In this document: in pieces, positions 1 through 5,416 of the stretch | Layout of the letters: every line of letters starts with the position of its first letter | Numbering within the stretch: position 1 is the stretch's first letter | NCBI GenBank assembly: GCA_900552365.1 | Contig: URZP01000082.1 | Location: 1 to 6,061 of the forward strand | DNA length: 6,061 bases | Direction of reading: 5' to 3' | Source of the DNA: an uncultured Coriobacteriaceae bacterium | Lineage (GTDB): Bacteria; Actinomycetota; Coriobacteriia; Coriobacteriales; Eggerthellaceae | Translations under genes and position numbers: made by a program | The notes under the pieces: model-generated | Database searches by the model: none | Seen by the model: only the letters and a program-made list of their open reading frames with translations | Told to the model about the DNA's origin: nothing

Positions 1-640
1 GAACGTCATTTCGAAAGTCGCAGCCGAAAAGGCCGATGTCGGACTGATCGGCATAAGCTCAAGTAACCGCAAGATCATCGCGAAATTGCTTGCCGACAAC
101 GACGTCCAGTTTTATCCGATCATGAATGCAACGCTGTTCGCCATGTTCAACCCTTCGCACCCCCTTGCAAGACATGGGCGCCGTTCCGTTTCGCACGAGG
201 AACTTGCAGATTATCCCTTCTTCGCATTTGATCAGTTCGTGCATCTGGAGCTCCGTCAAAGCGACGATTCCGGCAACGGACGAAGCGACAAACCCGCTGC
301 ATCCTGCACGGCGTACGGCATTGCGGTGCCGAACGGTCTTATGATTTCGCCCACGCAACTGGTGAATGACATCGCCGACAGTTACGCCTACACCGTATGG
401 AGTCGCGTCATCACCGACGGAATCGTGCACAACCACATCGACACATGGCCCATCGACCCAGAAGAACGCAAGCGCATTGAGAAGCTTGCGATGCAAAACG
501 ACTTCTCGGCCAAAGACGTCGTTTCCGTCCCCATCGAGAACGAGGATCCCATGGAAATCGGCTACGTGCTGAAAAAGGGCATGTCGCTCGATGAAATCGG
601 ACATCTTTTCATCAACTCTGTTGCTTCTTACGATAATTAA
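1..640 (+). CDS. LysR-type transcriptional regulator, C-terminal part (5' end outside window)
   Basis: The reading frame is open from base 2 to the TAA at 638-640, giving 212 visible residues with no start inside the window. The DNA-binding helix-turn-helix of LysR regulators is N-terminal and therefore not seen. What is visible fits the effector-binding (periplasmic-binding-like) domain. Near the left edge there is a stretch reading ADVGLIGISS, typical of the strand that lines the effector cleft. About 50 residues in comes a NPSHPLA segment, followed by VSHEELADYPFFAF, which matches the usual 'HPLA..  ..vs.eeLadyPf' pattern of the family. A full protein would be about 290-320 residues, so roughly one third is missing. 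It lies upstream of, and in the same direction as, the efflux pump at 846, but a terminator separates them. It could regulate that pump; this is inference only. The family call is likely, the inducer unknown. Confidence 0.75.
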   Translation, partial: NVISKVAAEKADVGLIGISSSNRKIIAKLLADNDVQFYPIMNATLFAMFNPSHPLARHGRRSVSHEELADYPFFAFDQFVHLELRQSDDSGNGRSDKPAASCTAYGIAVPNGLMISPTQLVNDIADSYAYTVWSRVITDGIVHNHIDTWPIDPEERKRIEKLAMQNDFSAKDVVSVPIENEDPMEIGYVLKKGMSLDEIGHLFINSVASYDN

Positions 641-657
641 AAGAACCAACAACCCCG

Positions 658-690
658 AAAGCACTCGATGTGTCGACTCGGGCGCTTTTT
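658..690 (+). terminator. Rho-independent terminator after the LysR-type gene
   Basis: Arms at 658-668 and 678-688 pair over 11 positions with one A/C mismatch and one G-T wobble around a 9-nt loop. The right arm runs into five T residues (686-690). It starts 17 nt after the stop codon, so it should end the regulator transcript before the efflux gene. Confidence 0.75.
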
Positions 691-715
691 ACTGTCAAAA
701 CGTAGAAACTTTCAC

Positions 716-741
716 TGATATTCAAGCATTTGCCGATATCA
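716..741. promoter_or_regulatory. Inverted repeat upstream of the MFS gene, possible operator
   Basis: TGATAT at 716-721 and ATATCA at 736-741 form a 6-bp inverted repeat with a 14-bp spacer. It lies in the 155-bp gap between the regulator's terminator and the efflux gene. The centre-to-centre distance of the arms is 20 bp, about two helical turns, as for a dimeric regulator. I could not identify a convincing -35/-10 pair in this gap. Short AT-rich inverted repeats arise by chance, so this is tentative. Confidence 0.25.
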
Positions 742-831
742 CGTACGAAAACACCCTTGTCTGATAGGCTATAGAAGTTTGTGGCCGACGTTTTCTCACG
801 CCAACCAAACGAAACTCGAAGCAGACATGGC

Positions 832-837
832 AAGGAG
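832..837 (+). promoter_or_regulatory. Ribosome-binding site that sets the MFS start
   Basis: AAGGAG lies 8 nt before ATG 846. The upstream GTG at 837 shares its first base with this site and so cannot be the start it serves. Confidence 0.8.
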
Positions 838-845
838 TGTTCCGT

Positions 846-2258
846 ATGTCTTTGAAGCTTTCCAAAAACGATATCGCGTTGGTCGCCGTGCTTCTATCTG
901 GCGCCTTCCTCACTTATCTGAATCTAACCCTCATGACACCGGCCCTGCCGACCATCATGGCCACCATGAGCGTCGACCAAGCAACCGTTCAGTGGCTCAC
1001 CTCGGCATACTGCATGACCGAGGCCATCGTCGTTCCGCTTGCCGCCTACCTGATGGGCCGCTTCACCACGCGCCAGCTGTTCCTGTTCGGCATGGCGCTG
1101 TTCGCTGCCGGCAGCATAACCGCGGCAGTGGCGCCCGTTTTCGCCGTCATCCTTCTTGGCCGCATCATGCAAGCTGCAGCAACCGGATACATGATGACCA
1201 TGGTATTCAGCGTCATTCTTCTGGTGTTCCCCAAGGAAAGCCGCGGCATGGCCATGGGCCTAGTCGGGCTGATCATTGGCGTGGCACCTGCAATCGGACC
1301 GGTGCTTTCGGGCATATTGGTTGACTACGTTGGTTGGCGCATCATCTTCGTCCTTGTCGCCGCGCTAGCCGTCGCAACCATCGTCCTTGCGTTCTTTGTG
1401 CTGCCCAACTATGACAAGATCCGCCGTTCGAAATTCGATGCGCTGTCGGTCGTCCTATCAACCATCGGTCTGTTCAGCCTTCTATACGGCATCTCGACGT
1501 TCAGCTCTACCCAGAATCACCTATTCACTGCCGCAATGGTCGTCGTTGGCGTTGCCGTTATGGGCGTGTACTGCAAGCGTCAGCTGTCTCTTGACGACCC
1601 CATGCTCAACCTCCGCATTCTTGGTGTGTTCCGCTATCGCCTTGCAGTGATTTACGTGCTGATTGCTCAGGCGATTTTGGTCGGTCTCGAAACCATCCTG
1701 CCGCTTTACATTCAGGGAGTGCTCGGGCACCCGGCCACGGTGTCGGGTCTTACGCTTTTGCCCGGTGCGATTGTGGCTGCAATCGCCAGCTTGATCGGCG
1801 GTCGACTGTACGACCTGATGGGCGCCCGTAAACCCATGCTGCTCGCCTCCGTCATCTTGTTAATCACTGCAGGAATCCTGGCGGTGCTCAAGGCGGATAG
1901 CGAAATCTCGTTGGTCTGCATTATGTATGCTGTGTACAACCTTGGCTTCTGCTTTGCCTCCAACCCCATCAACACATGGGGCGTTAACGCACTGGACAAC
2001 GACGATGTTCCCGATTCGCAAAGCGTTTCCGGCACCGTGAACCAAGTTGCTGCCGCATTCGGCGTTGCATTGCTGATCTCCATTTCGACCGCCGTTTCCA
2101 GCGTGTTCGCCGGCAATGCTGCCGCTGCAGAGACCGCCGTCAGCACCGCGCAGGTCACTTTCGTAGGCTACCATGTAGCATTCCTGATCATCGGCGTCCT
2201 GTTTGCCGTTCAGACGCTCATGGTCGTGTTCCTCGTGAAGGACAAGAAGGCAAAATAA
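846..2258 (+). CDS. DHA2-family MFS efflux transporter (14 TM, EmrB/QacA/LmrB-like)
   Basis: A predicted inner-membrane, proton-driven drug exporter of 470 residues. I place the start at ATG 846 because AAGGAG at 832-837 sits 8 nt upstream; the in-frame GTG at 837 overlaps that site. Fourteen hydrophobic segments can be counted, which is the DHA2 arrangement. Segment 1 carries LNLTLMTPALPTI (25-37), the DHA2 motif D1 with Asn in place of the more common Asp. LGRIMQ (104-109) supplies the conserved Arg of segment 4. Antiporter motif C is at 145-156 (G145, G151-P152, G156), followed by GWR at 163-165. A second motif-A-like GGRLYDLMGARKP lies in the C-terminal half. Family members export lipophilic drugs, bile salts or antibiotics; the substrate cannot be told from sequence. 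The gene is monocistronic, bounded by terminators on both sides. Family assignment is firm, substrate unknown. Confidence 0.93.
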   Translation: MSLKLSKNDIALVAVLLSGAFLTYLNLTLMTPALPTIMATMSVDQATVQWLTSAYCMTEAIVVPLAAYLMGRFTTRQLFLFGMALFAAGSITAAVAPVFAVILLGRIMQAAATGYMMTMVFSVILLVFPKESRGMAMGLVGLIIGVAPAIGPVLSGILVDYVGWRIIFVLVAALAVATIVLAFFVLPNYDKIRRSKFDALSVVLSTIGLFSLLYGISTFSSTQNHLFTAAMVVVGVAVMGVYCKRQLSLDDPMLNLRILGVFRYRLAVIYVLIAQAILVGLETILPLYIQGVLGHPATVSGLTLLPGAIVAAIASLIGGRLYDLMGARKPMLLASVILLITAGILAVLKADSEISLVCIMYAVYNLGFCFASNPINTWGVNALDNDDVPDSQSVSGTVNQVAAAFGVALLISISTAVSSVFAGNAAAAETAVSTAQVTFVGYHVAFLIIGVLFAVQTLMVVFLVKDKKAK

Positions 2259-2288
2259 GGGAACCAGCTACGGGAAGATGACGCGCTA

Positions 2289-2322
2289 CGAGGTGCTGAC
2301 GCAGGTCAGCACCTCGTTTTTT
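2289..2322 (+). terminator. Strong rho-independent terminator of the MFS gene
   Basis: A perfect 12-bp stem (2289-2300 with 2305-2316) closes a GCAG tetraloop and is followed at once by six T residues (2317-2322). It starts 30 nt after the stop codon. The opposite strand has no T run next to the stem, so it acts on the + transcript. Confidence 0.95.
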
Positions 2323-2359
2323 GCGGAAAACCCCGCATCACCAGCACACCCGCAAACAC

Positions 2360-2393
2360 GAGGAGCCAGCAGCGCTGAAGCTGCTGGCTCCTC
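2360..2393 (-). terminator. Second hairpin terminator between convergent genes, probably for the ferredoxin transcript
   Basis: A perfect 14-bp stem (2360-2373 with 2380-2393) encloses a 6-nt loop. It lies 33 nt beyond the ferredoxin stop on the minus strand. The flanking T tract is short on both strands: TTT then CTGTT on the plus side, GTGTTTG on the minus side. The stem is strong, but the direction in which it terminates is uncertain. It may act both ways, backing up the MFS terminator at 2289. Confidence 0.7.
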
Positions 2394-2426
2394 TTTCTGT
2401 TCACGCTTGAAGCGGCGGTTGACCGT

Positions 2427-2615
2427 TTAGTCTTCCACGACGCCTTCGATAGCGCCCATAGGGCACTCCTCAAGGCAGTCGCCGCATGCGATGCAGGACT
2501 CCTCGTTGACGACTTCCGCAGTACCACCGGAAATCTCAATGACCTCCTGCGGGCAGGCATCAGCGCAGATGCCGCAACCGACGCAATCGTCGGCGTTAAT
2601 GATCGGGTGGGACAT
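2427..2615 (-). CDS. 2[4Fe-4S] ferredoxin, clostridial type
   Basis: A small cytoplasmic low-potential electron carrier of 62 residues. Two complete cluster motifs of the form CxxCxxCxxxCP are present: Cys 11, 14, 17, 21 and Cys 41, 44, 47, 51. In each set the first three Cys bind one cluster and the fourth binds the other, the standard arrangement of 8-Fe ferredoxins. Length is close to the family's usual 55-64 residues, with an acidic C-terminus. The start is ATG at 2613-2615, with GAGAGGAG at 2621-2628 ending 5 nt upstream. The frame stays open further upstream, but those codons lie ahead of this strong site. The gene lies 249 nt downstream of hypE on the same strand, with its own predicted promoter in between. 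A role in hydrogenase or oxidoreductase electron transfer is plausible, but the partner is not shown by the sequence. Confidence 0.93.
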   Translation of the reverse strand: MSHPIINADDCVGCGICADACPQEVIEISGGTAEVVNEESCIACGDCLEECPMGAIEGVVED

Positions 2616-2620
2616 GATCG

Positions 2621-2628
2621 CTCCTCTC
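2621..2628 (-). promoter_or_regulatory. Ribosome-binding site that sets the ferredoxin start
   Basis: On the minus strand this reads GAGAGGAG and ends 5 nt before ATG 2615. It decides for the 62-residue protein over a 77-residue extension. Confidence 0.8.
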
Positions 2629-2693
2629 GCCATCACGGATCTTCGTAAGCGTCTATGCAATCCGACGTCTTGTCATCGTCGAAATTCACCGTA

Positions 2694-2711
2694 TGCGGCA
2701 CCCCCGCCGCA
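2694..2711 (-). other. GC-rich hairpin in the ferredoxin leader
   Basis: TGCGGC at 2694-2699 pairs with GCCGCA at 2706-2711 around a 6-nt loop, inside the predicted 5' untranslated leader. It has no T run after it, so it is not a classical terminator. It could stabilise the mRNA or be incidental. Confidence 0.35.
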
Positions 2712-2739
2712 CGACGCATTCCCTGTTTTCCCTAGGCGC

Positions 2740-2767
2740 AAGATACCATGTAACGGATATGCGTCAA
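2740..2767 (-). promoter_or_regulatory. Predicted housekeeping-type promoter for the ferredoxin gene
   Basis: On the minus strand, TTGACG (2767-2762; 5 of 6 to the -35 consensus) is followed after 16 bp by TATCTT (2745-2740; 4 of 6 to the -10). Transcription would begin near 2733, leaving an untranslated leader of roughly 115 nt. I see no clear terminator after hypE, so some read-through from the hypE operon may add to expression. Confidence 0.5.
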
Positions 2768-2864
2768 GCGTTCAGGGCGATTAACCCGCGACCGTAATCT
2801 ACGGTTAGGTAACGGCGCAGGTGGAAGACACTGTGCAAAACGACAATATCCAACCGCGACCCGA

Positions 2865-3887
2865 TTAGCAGATGCGCGGAAGCTGTTCTCCGACCAGCAT
2901 GTCCAGAATTCGCTTGCTGCCAAGCGGCGTTTCCAGGTACACCTTCGGACCGCGCTCGGGAACCATCTCGGCAACCTCACCGACAATGGCGGCGTCGACA
3001 CCGTACTTGTTGGCGTGCATGGCTGCAAGAGCCGCCTCGGCCTGATCGGCAGGCACAACGCAAACCATCTTGCCTTCGTTGGCAACCTGCATGACGTCGT
3101 AGCCAAGCATGTCGCATGCGCCCAGAACAGCGTCTTTCACGGGAACGTCCGCTTCCTTGACAAGCATGTCAACCTGCGACTGCTCGGCCAGCTCGTTCAA
3201 AGTCGATGCCAAGCCGCCACGCGTGGGGTCGCGGAAGCATCGCGTATCAGGGGCCGCCGCAAGAACCTCAGCGATGAGGTGGTTGAGCGGGGCGGCATCG
3301 CTTTCAACCGGAGCTGCGAACGAAAGCGACTCACGGCAGCTCATGATGGTGATGCCATGGTCGCCAAGCGTGCCCGTGACCAAGATCTTGTCACCGGGCT
3401 TGCAGTGCGCTCCCGACAAATCGACGCCTTCGGGAATGAAACCGACGCCCGAGGTGTTGATGAAAACGCCGTCGCCGTGACCTCGGTTAACAACCTTGGT
3501 GTCGCCCGTGACCAGGTGCACGCCAGCTTCCTTTGCTGTTTCCGCCATGGTCTGGCAGATCTTTTTCAAGTCCTCGATCGGGTAACCCTCTTCAAGAACG
3601 AAGCCACAGCTCAGATACTTCGGAACAGCACCCGAAGTTGCGACGTCGTTCACTGTGCCGCAAATGGCCAGCTTGCCGATGTTGCCGCCAGGGAAGAAAT
3701 GAGGAGTGACGACGAAGCTGTCCGTGCTGAACGCAAGGCGCTCACCTTCTTTCGGACCCGGCAATGCCGCTGCGTCGTCACCGCGCATCAGCTCTTCACC
3801 TGCATATGCAGCGAAGAAAACCTCGTCGATGATGCGCTTCATCATAGTGCCGCCCGAACCGTGGCCAAGCAATACCTGCGTATCCAT
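2865..3887 (-). CDS. hypE: [NiFe]-hydrogenase maturation factor HypE
   Basis: HypE is a cytoplasmic ATP-dependent dehydratase. HypF transfers a carbamoyl group to its C-terminal Cys, and HypE converts this to a thiocyanate. With HypC-HypD, this supplies the CN ligands of the Fe in [NiFe] hydrogenases. The sequence is a complete 340-residue protein, the usual family length, and ends in PRIC, so the essential terminal Cys340 is present. The PurM/AIR-synthase-like fold is marked by GHGSGG (8-13), GDDAAAL (36-42), STDSFVV (54-60) and GTVNDVATSGA (77-87). FRDPTRGG follows in the second domain. I chose ATG 3887 because AAGGAA at 3894-3899 sits 6 nt away; an in-frame GTG at 3893 would abut that site. 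It is the last gene of an operon after nikR (54-nt gap, no terminator). None of hypA, B, C, D or F is in the window. Confidence 0.97.
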   Translation of the reverse strand: MDTQVLLGHGSGGTMMKRIIDEVFFAAYAGEELMRGDDAAALPGPKEGERLAFSTDSFVVTPHFFPGGNIGKLAICGTVNDVATSGAVPKYLSCGFVLEEGYPIEDLKKICQTMAETAKEAGVHLVTGDTKVVNRGHGDGVFINTSGVGFIPEGVDLSGAHCKPGDKILVTGTLGDHGITIMSCRESLSFAAPVESDAAPLNHLIAEVLAAAPDTRCFRDPTRGGLASTLNELAEQSQVDMLVKEADVPVKDAVLGACDMLGYDVMQVANEGKMVCVVPADQAEAALAAMHANKYGVDAAIVGEVAEMVPERGPKVYLETPLGSKRILDMLVGEQLPRIC

Positions 3888-3941
3888 TTCCACTTCCTTT
3901 CGTGCCGGGAATCCAACAACGATTCACCGGTTCTCACTCAA

Positions 3942-4496
3942 TTATGCAAGGGGTGTGCGAGTTGGCTTCGCATAGGATCGGTCATGCGTGTGAGCATGAT
4001 CGTGAGAGTGGGCGGGGGCATCTCCATGATCGTGGACCTGCCCGTGAGCATGACCGTGCTCGATGCCATCCTCATGGTCAGAGTGCTCGATCGCCGTGGT
4101 AACCAAACCGCCGTTCTTCACGCCTTTGACGCCGAAGACCAAATTGGCGAAATCTTGAACATCGGATGCCTCGCCTTTAAGGATCATCACCTCAAGGCAG
4201 TTATCACCGTCCATGTGAACGTGAGTCGTCGACACCACCATCCGCAAATACGAATGCTGAATGACCGTGAGCTTGTCTTGAACGTCAGACTCGTGATGGT
4301 TGTACACGATGGTCAGCGTGGCCATGACGTCGGTTCCCGGAATGCCACACTCGTCGGCGTCCAAGGCCTCGCGAACCAAATCGCGCACAACCTCGCTGCG
4401 GTTCTTGGCCAAACCGCGACGTGCAACAAGTTTGTCGAACCTCATCAAGAGGTCCTCGGGCATGGCAACCGAGAAACGCATCAAATCGTTCTTCAT
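3942..4496 (-). CDS. nikR: NikR nickel-responsive regulator with a histidine-rich C-terminal tail
   Basis: A nickel-dependent DNA-binding regulator, 184 residues. The N-terminal ribbon-helix-helix spans about 6-45, with strand MRFSVAM and the helix segment NRSEVVRDLVREAL. The ACT-like metal-binding domain spans about 57-135. The four square-planar nickel ligands of E. coli NikR (His76, His87, His89, Cys95) align with a constant +5 offset to His81, His92, His94 and Cys100. The core ends near residue 135, as in the roughly 133-residue E. coli protein. Here about 50 more residues follow, with 12 His between 138 and 171 spaced mostly as HxH or HxxxH, mixed with Asp. This is a probable extra metal-binding tail. 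ATG 4496 has only a weak GAG site upstream and lies 9 nt after the preceding stop, so translational coupling is likely. hypE follows. NikR often represses nickel uptake genes; its targets here are unknown. Confidence 0.92.
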   Translation of the reverse strand: MKNDLMRFSVAMPEDLLMRFDKLVARRGLAKNRSEVVRDLVREALDADECGIPGTDVMATLTIVYNHHESDVQDKLTVIQHSYLRMVVSTTHVHMDGDNCLEVMILKGEASDVQDFANLVFGVKGVKNGGLVTTAIEHSDHEDGIEHGHAHGQVHDHGDAPAHSHDHAHTHDRSYAKPTRTPLA

Positions 4497-4505
4497 GGCA
4501 GGCTC

Positions 4506-4760
4506 TTAGACGAGGTTGACCTGAACGTTCGCTGCGGATTCCGCATCCTCTTCAAGCGCATCCTTTGCGTCGCTCAGCAAAGCACGGACGGCGTCAAGCT
4601 GAGCCATTACCTGATGCAGCTTCTCGCCGACGGTCGGAAAACCGGCGTCCTCGGCGTTGTGGCCCATGTTGTGAGCCCAACGGCGCTCCACCTTAATGTG
4701 GTCATCGATCATGTCGATCATCTGCTCGAACTGGCCAGTGTTTACTCCATTAGTGCACAT
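4506..4760 (-). CDS. Unknown small helical protein, first gene of the nikR-hypE operon
   Basis: I do not recognise this 84-residue protein. The start is ATG 4758-4760, served by AGGGG at 4768-4772 with 7-nt spacing; the frame is open further upstream, but those codons lack a site and run through the promoter region. Residues 9-34 and 43-75 look helical and amphipathic, joined by a loop containing AGFP. The first segment holds DDHIKVERRWAHNMGHNAED, with His21, His30 and His34 among acidic residues. His49 lies in the second, and Cys2 is near the N-terminus. The last 20 residues are acidic then non-polar. There is no signal peptide or membrane segment, so it should be cytoplasmic. Its stop lies 9 nt before nikR, so the two are almost certainly co-transcribed with hypE. 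That context, and the His/Glu-bearing helix, make a metal-related accessory role possible but unproven. Confidence 0.75.
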   Translation of the reverse strand: MCTNGVNTGQFEQMIDMIDDHIKVERRWAHNMGHNAEDAGFPTVGEKLHQVMAQLDAVRALLSDAKDALEEDAESAANVQVNLV

Positions 4761-4767
4761 TTTCAAA

Positions 4768-4772
4768 CCCCT
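4768..4772 (-). promoter_or_regulatory. Ribosome-binding site that sets the start of the small operon leader gene
   Basis: On the minus strand this reads AGGGG, 7 nt before ATG 4760. It supports the 84-residue protein over a 110-residue reading that would begin at 4838. Confidence 0.6.
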
Positions 4773-4787
4773 ATCAATTACCGAGCT

Positions 4788-4796
4788 TGCTATGAT
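4788..4796 (+). promoter_or_regulatory. Extended -10 promoter element for the divergent unknown gene
   Basis: TGCTATGAT fits the extended -10 form TGnTATAAT, with 5 of 6 in the hexamer (4791-4796). No good -35 is seen upstream, which extended -10 promoters tolerate. Transcription would start near 4803, about 50 nt before the gene. The element overlaps the left arm of a dyad. Confidence 0.4.
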
Positions 4797-4828
4797 TGCG
4801 TAAGCTCTTCTGCTTGCATTGAGCATAG
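4790..4828. promoter_or_regulatory. Imperfect dyad between the nikR operon and the divergent gene, candidate operator
   Basis: CTATG at 4790-4794 is the inverted complement of CATAG at 4824-4828. Inside it, AAGC (4802-4805) and GCTT (4812-4815) form a second inverted pair with nearly the same centre (4808.5 against 4809). The left arm overlaps a predicted + strand -10. The right arm reads TATGCT on the minus strand, a possible -10 for the operon. The half-site and spacing do not match the E. coli NikR operator (GTATGA-N16-TCATAC), so NikR binding is only a hypothesis. Confidence 0.35.
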
Positions 4829-4858
4829 TCCAATTCAACTCGAAAGAATGTGAAAATT

Positions 4859-5314
4859 ATGCCAGGCGGTAACATTTTCGGCGCGCCGCTTCGTGAAACC
4901 ATCGATTTGTTCTCAGATTTCATTCAGGGAACCGGCGGCGGATACGCTCTCTATCTTTCGCAAAGTCATCCAACCGATGCCGCATTCACCGCCGTGGACA
5001 ACTCTCTTGCTGCATTGGGCTACGGAAAAGGCACTTGCAGCTTCGCCGCAATCTCATTTGACGGCATCAGCCTCGACCCCGATGCCGTGCGCACCTTGAT
5101 CGAAGGGCTCGACCCCGTGATCCTCATTGTCGCCGATGAGCAATCAAACGCTGTTCTTTCGCAAGCCTACCGCGTATCCATCACCGCCAACGCGCCTCTG
5201 CGTTTGATGGGACGCAGCGGCGTTGCCTTCGAAAACTTCGAGCAGATGATCAGCACTCCCGACGGCAAGCAACGCGCCTGGGCTCTGCTGAAAACCCTTC
5301 CGAAAAAGAACTGA
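4859..5314 (+). CDS. Unknown protein of about 151 residues, divergent from the nikR-hypE operon
   Basis: I do not recognise this family. The start is uncertain: ATG 4859 gives 151 residues, and an in-frame GTG at 4850 would add three. Neither has a strong ribosome-binding site, only a GAAAGAA stretch at 4842-4848. The sequence looks like a compact alpha/beta protein. There is a glycine-rich GTGGG near residue 27, then a GYGKGTCSFAAISFDG segment holding the only Cys. A strongly hydrophobic strand PVILIVAD follows near residue 90, and a C-terminal helical part ends in KTLPKKN. There is no signal peptide or membrane segment. Composition matches its neighbours, and the frame is open with sensible codon use, so a real gene is likely. 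It shares the intergenic region with the nickel operon, which hints at common control but does not establish it. The stop codon lies within a hairpin. Confidence 0.75.
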   Translation: MPGGNIFGAPLRETIDLFSDFIQGTGGGYALYLSQSHPTDAAFTAVDNSLAALGYGKGTCSFAAISFDGISLDPDAVRTLIEGLDPVILIVADEQSNAVLSQAYRVSITANAPLRLMGRSGVAFENFEQMISTPDGKQRAWALLKTLPKKN

Positions 5315-5339
5315 CGCCATGCTCGAAAGCACAGCGTCA
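5312..5339 (-). terminator. Hairpin terminator between convergent genes, overlapping the upstream stop codon
   Basis: TGACGC (5312-5317) pairs with GCGTCA (5334-5339). After a 2x2 mismatch, TGCT (5320-5323) pairs with AGCA (5328-5331) around a CGAA loop. The first three bases are the TGA stop of the + gene. On the minus strand the hairpin is followed by GTTC and five T residues (5307-5303), so it best serves the ABC ATPase transcript. On the plus strand the tail is only ATTAATT, so it may be weakly bidirectional. Confidence 0.65.
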
Positions 5340-5416
5340 ATTAATTGAATAACGCATATAAACCTCAAGAGTAAGCCATGAGGACGATCAACCCTCAGCG
5401 AAATCAAACCTGCGTT

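Noticed and set aside
837..845. GTG at 837 as the start of the MFS transporter
   Set aside because: It overlaps the AAGGAG that is correctly spaced for ATG 846.
873..962. Asn in place of Asp in motif D1 of the MFS transporter as evidence of a defective pump
   Set aside because: Gram-positive LmrB-like DHA2 proteins, as I recall them, commonly show Asn in this position, and the rest of the protein is intact.
2616..2660. Longer 77-residue version of the ferredoxin starting at 2660
   Set aside because: The extra 15 residues are basic, unlike the ferredoxin family, and lie upstream of the strong GAGAGGAG site at 2621-2628.
2791..2805. Hairpin ACCGTA-ATC-TACGGT downstream of hypE as its terminator
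   Set aside because: The stem is only 6 bp with a 3-nt loop and there is no T tract on the minus strand after it.
3942..4085. His-rich tail as a frameshift or out-of-frame artefact
   Set aside because: The frame runs without break from the nickel-binding domain to a TAA at 3942-3944, and a 54-nt spacer with the hypE ribosome-binding site follows.
4761..4838. 110-residue version of the first operon gene starting at 4838
   Set aside because: It would span the predicted promoter and the dyad, and has no ribosome-binding site; ATG 4760 has one at proper spacing.
3015..4853. A 612-codon open frame on the + strand, antisense to the whole nikR-hypE operon
   Set aside because: It runs opposite hypE, nikR and the small gene, whose minus-strand products carry full family motifs. 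The + product is rich in His, Arg and Val with no recognisable domain and no ribosome-binding site. It is the stop-poor complement of GC-biased codons.
5363..5397. Alternating CCTCA / TGAGG / CCTCA segments after the ABC ATPase as an attenuator or riboswitch
   Set aside because: The arms are only 5 nt, they lie downstream of the gene rather than in a leader, and no T tract follows; chance is sufficient.
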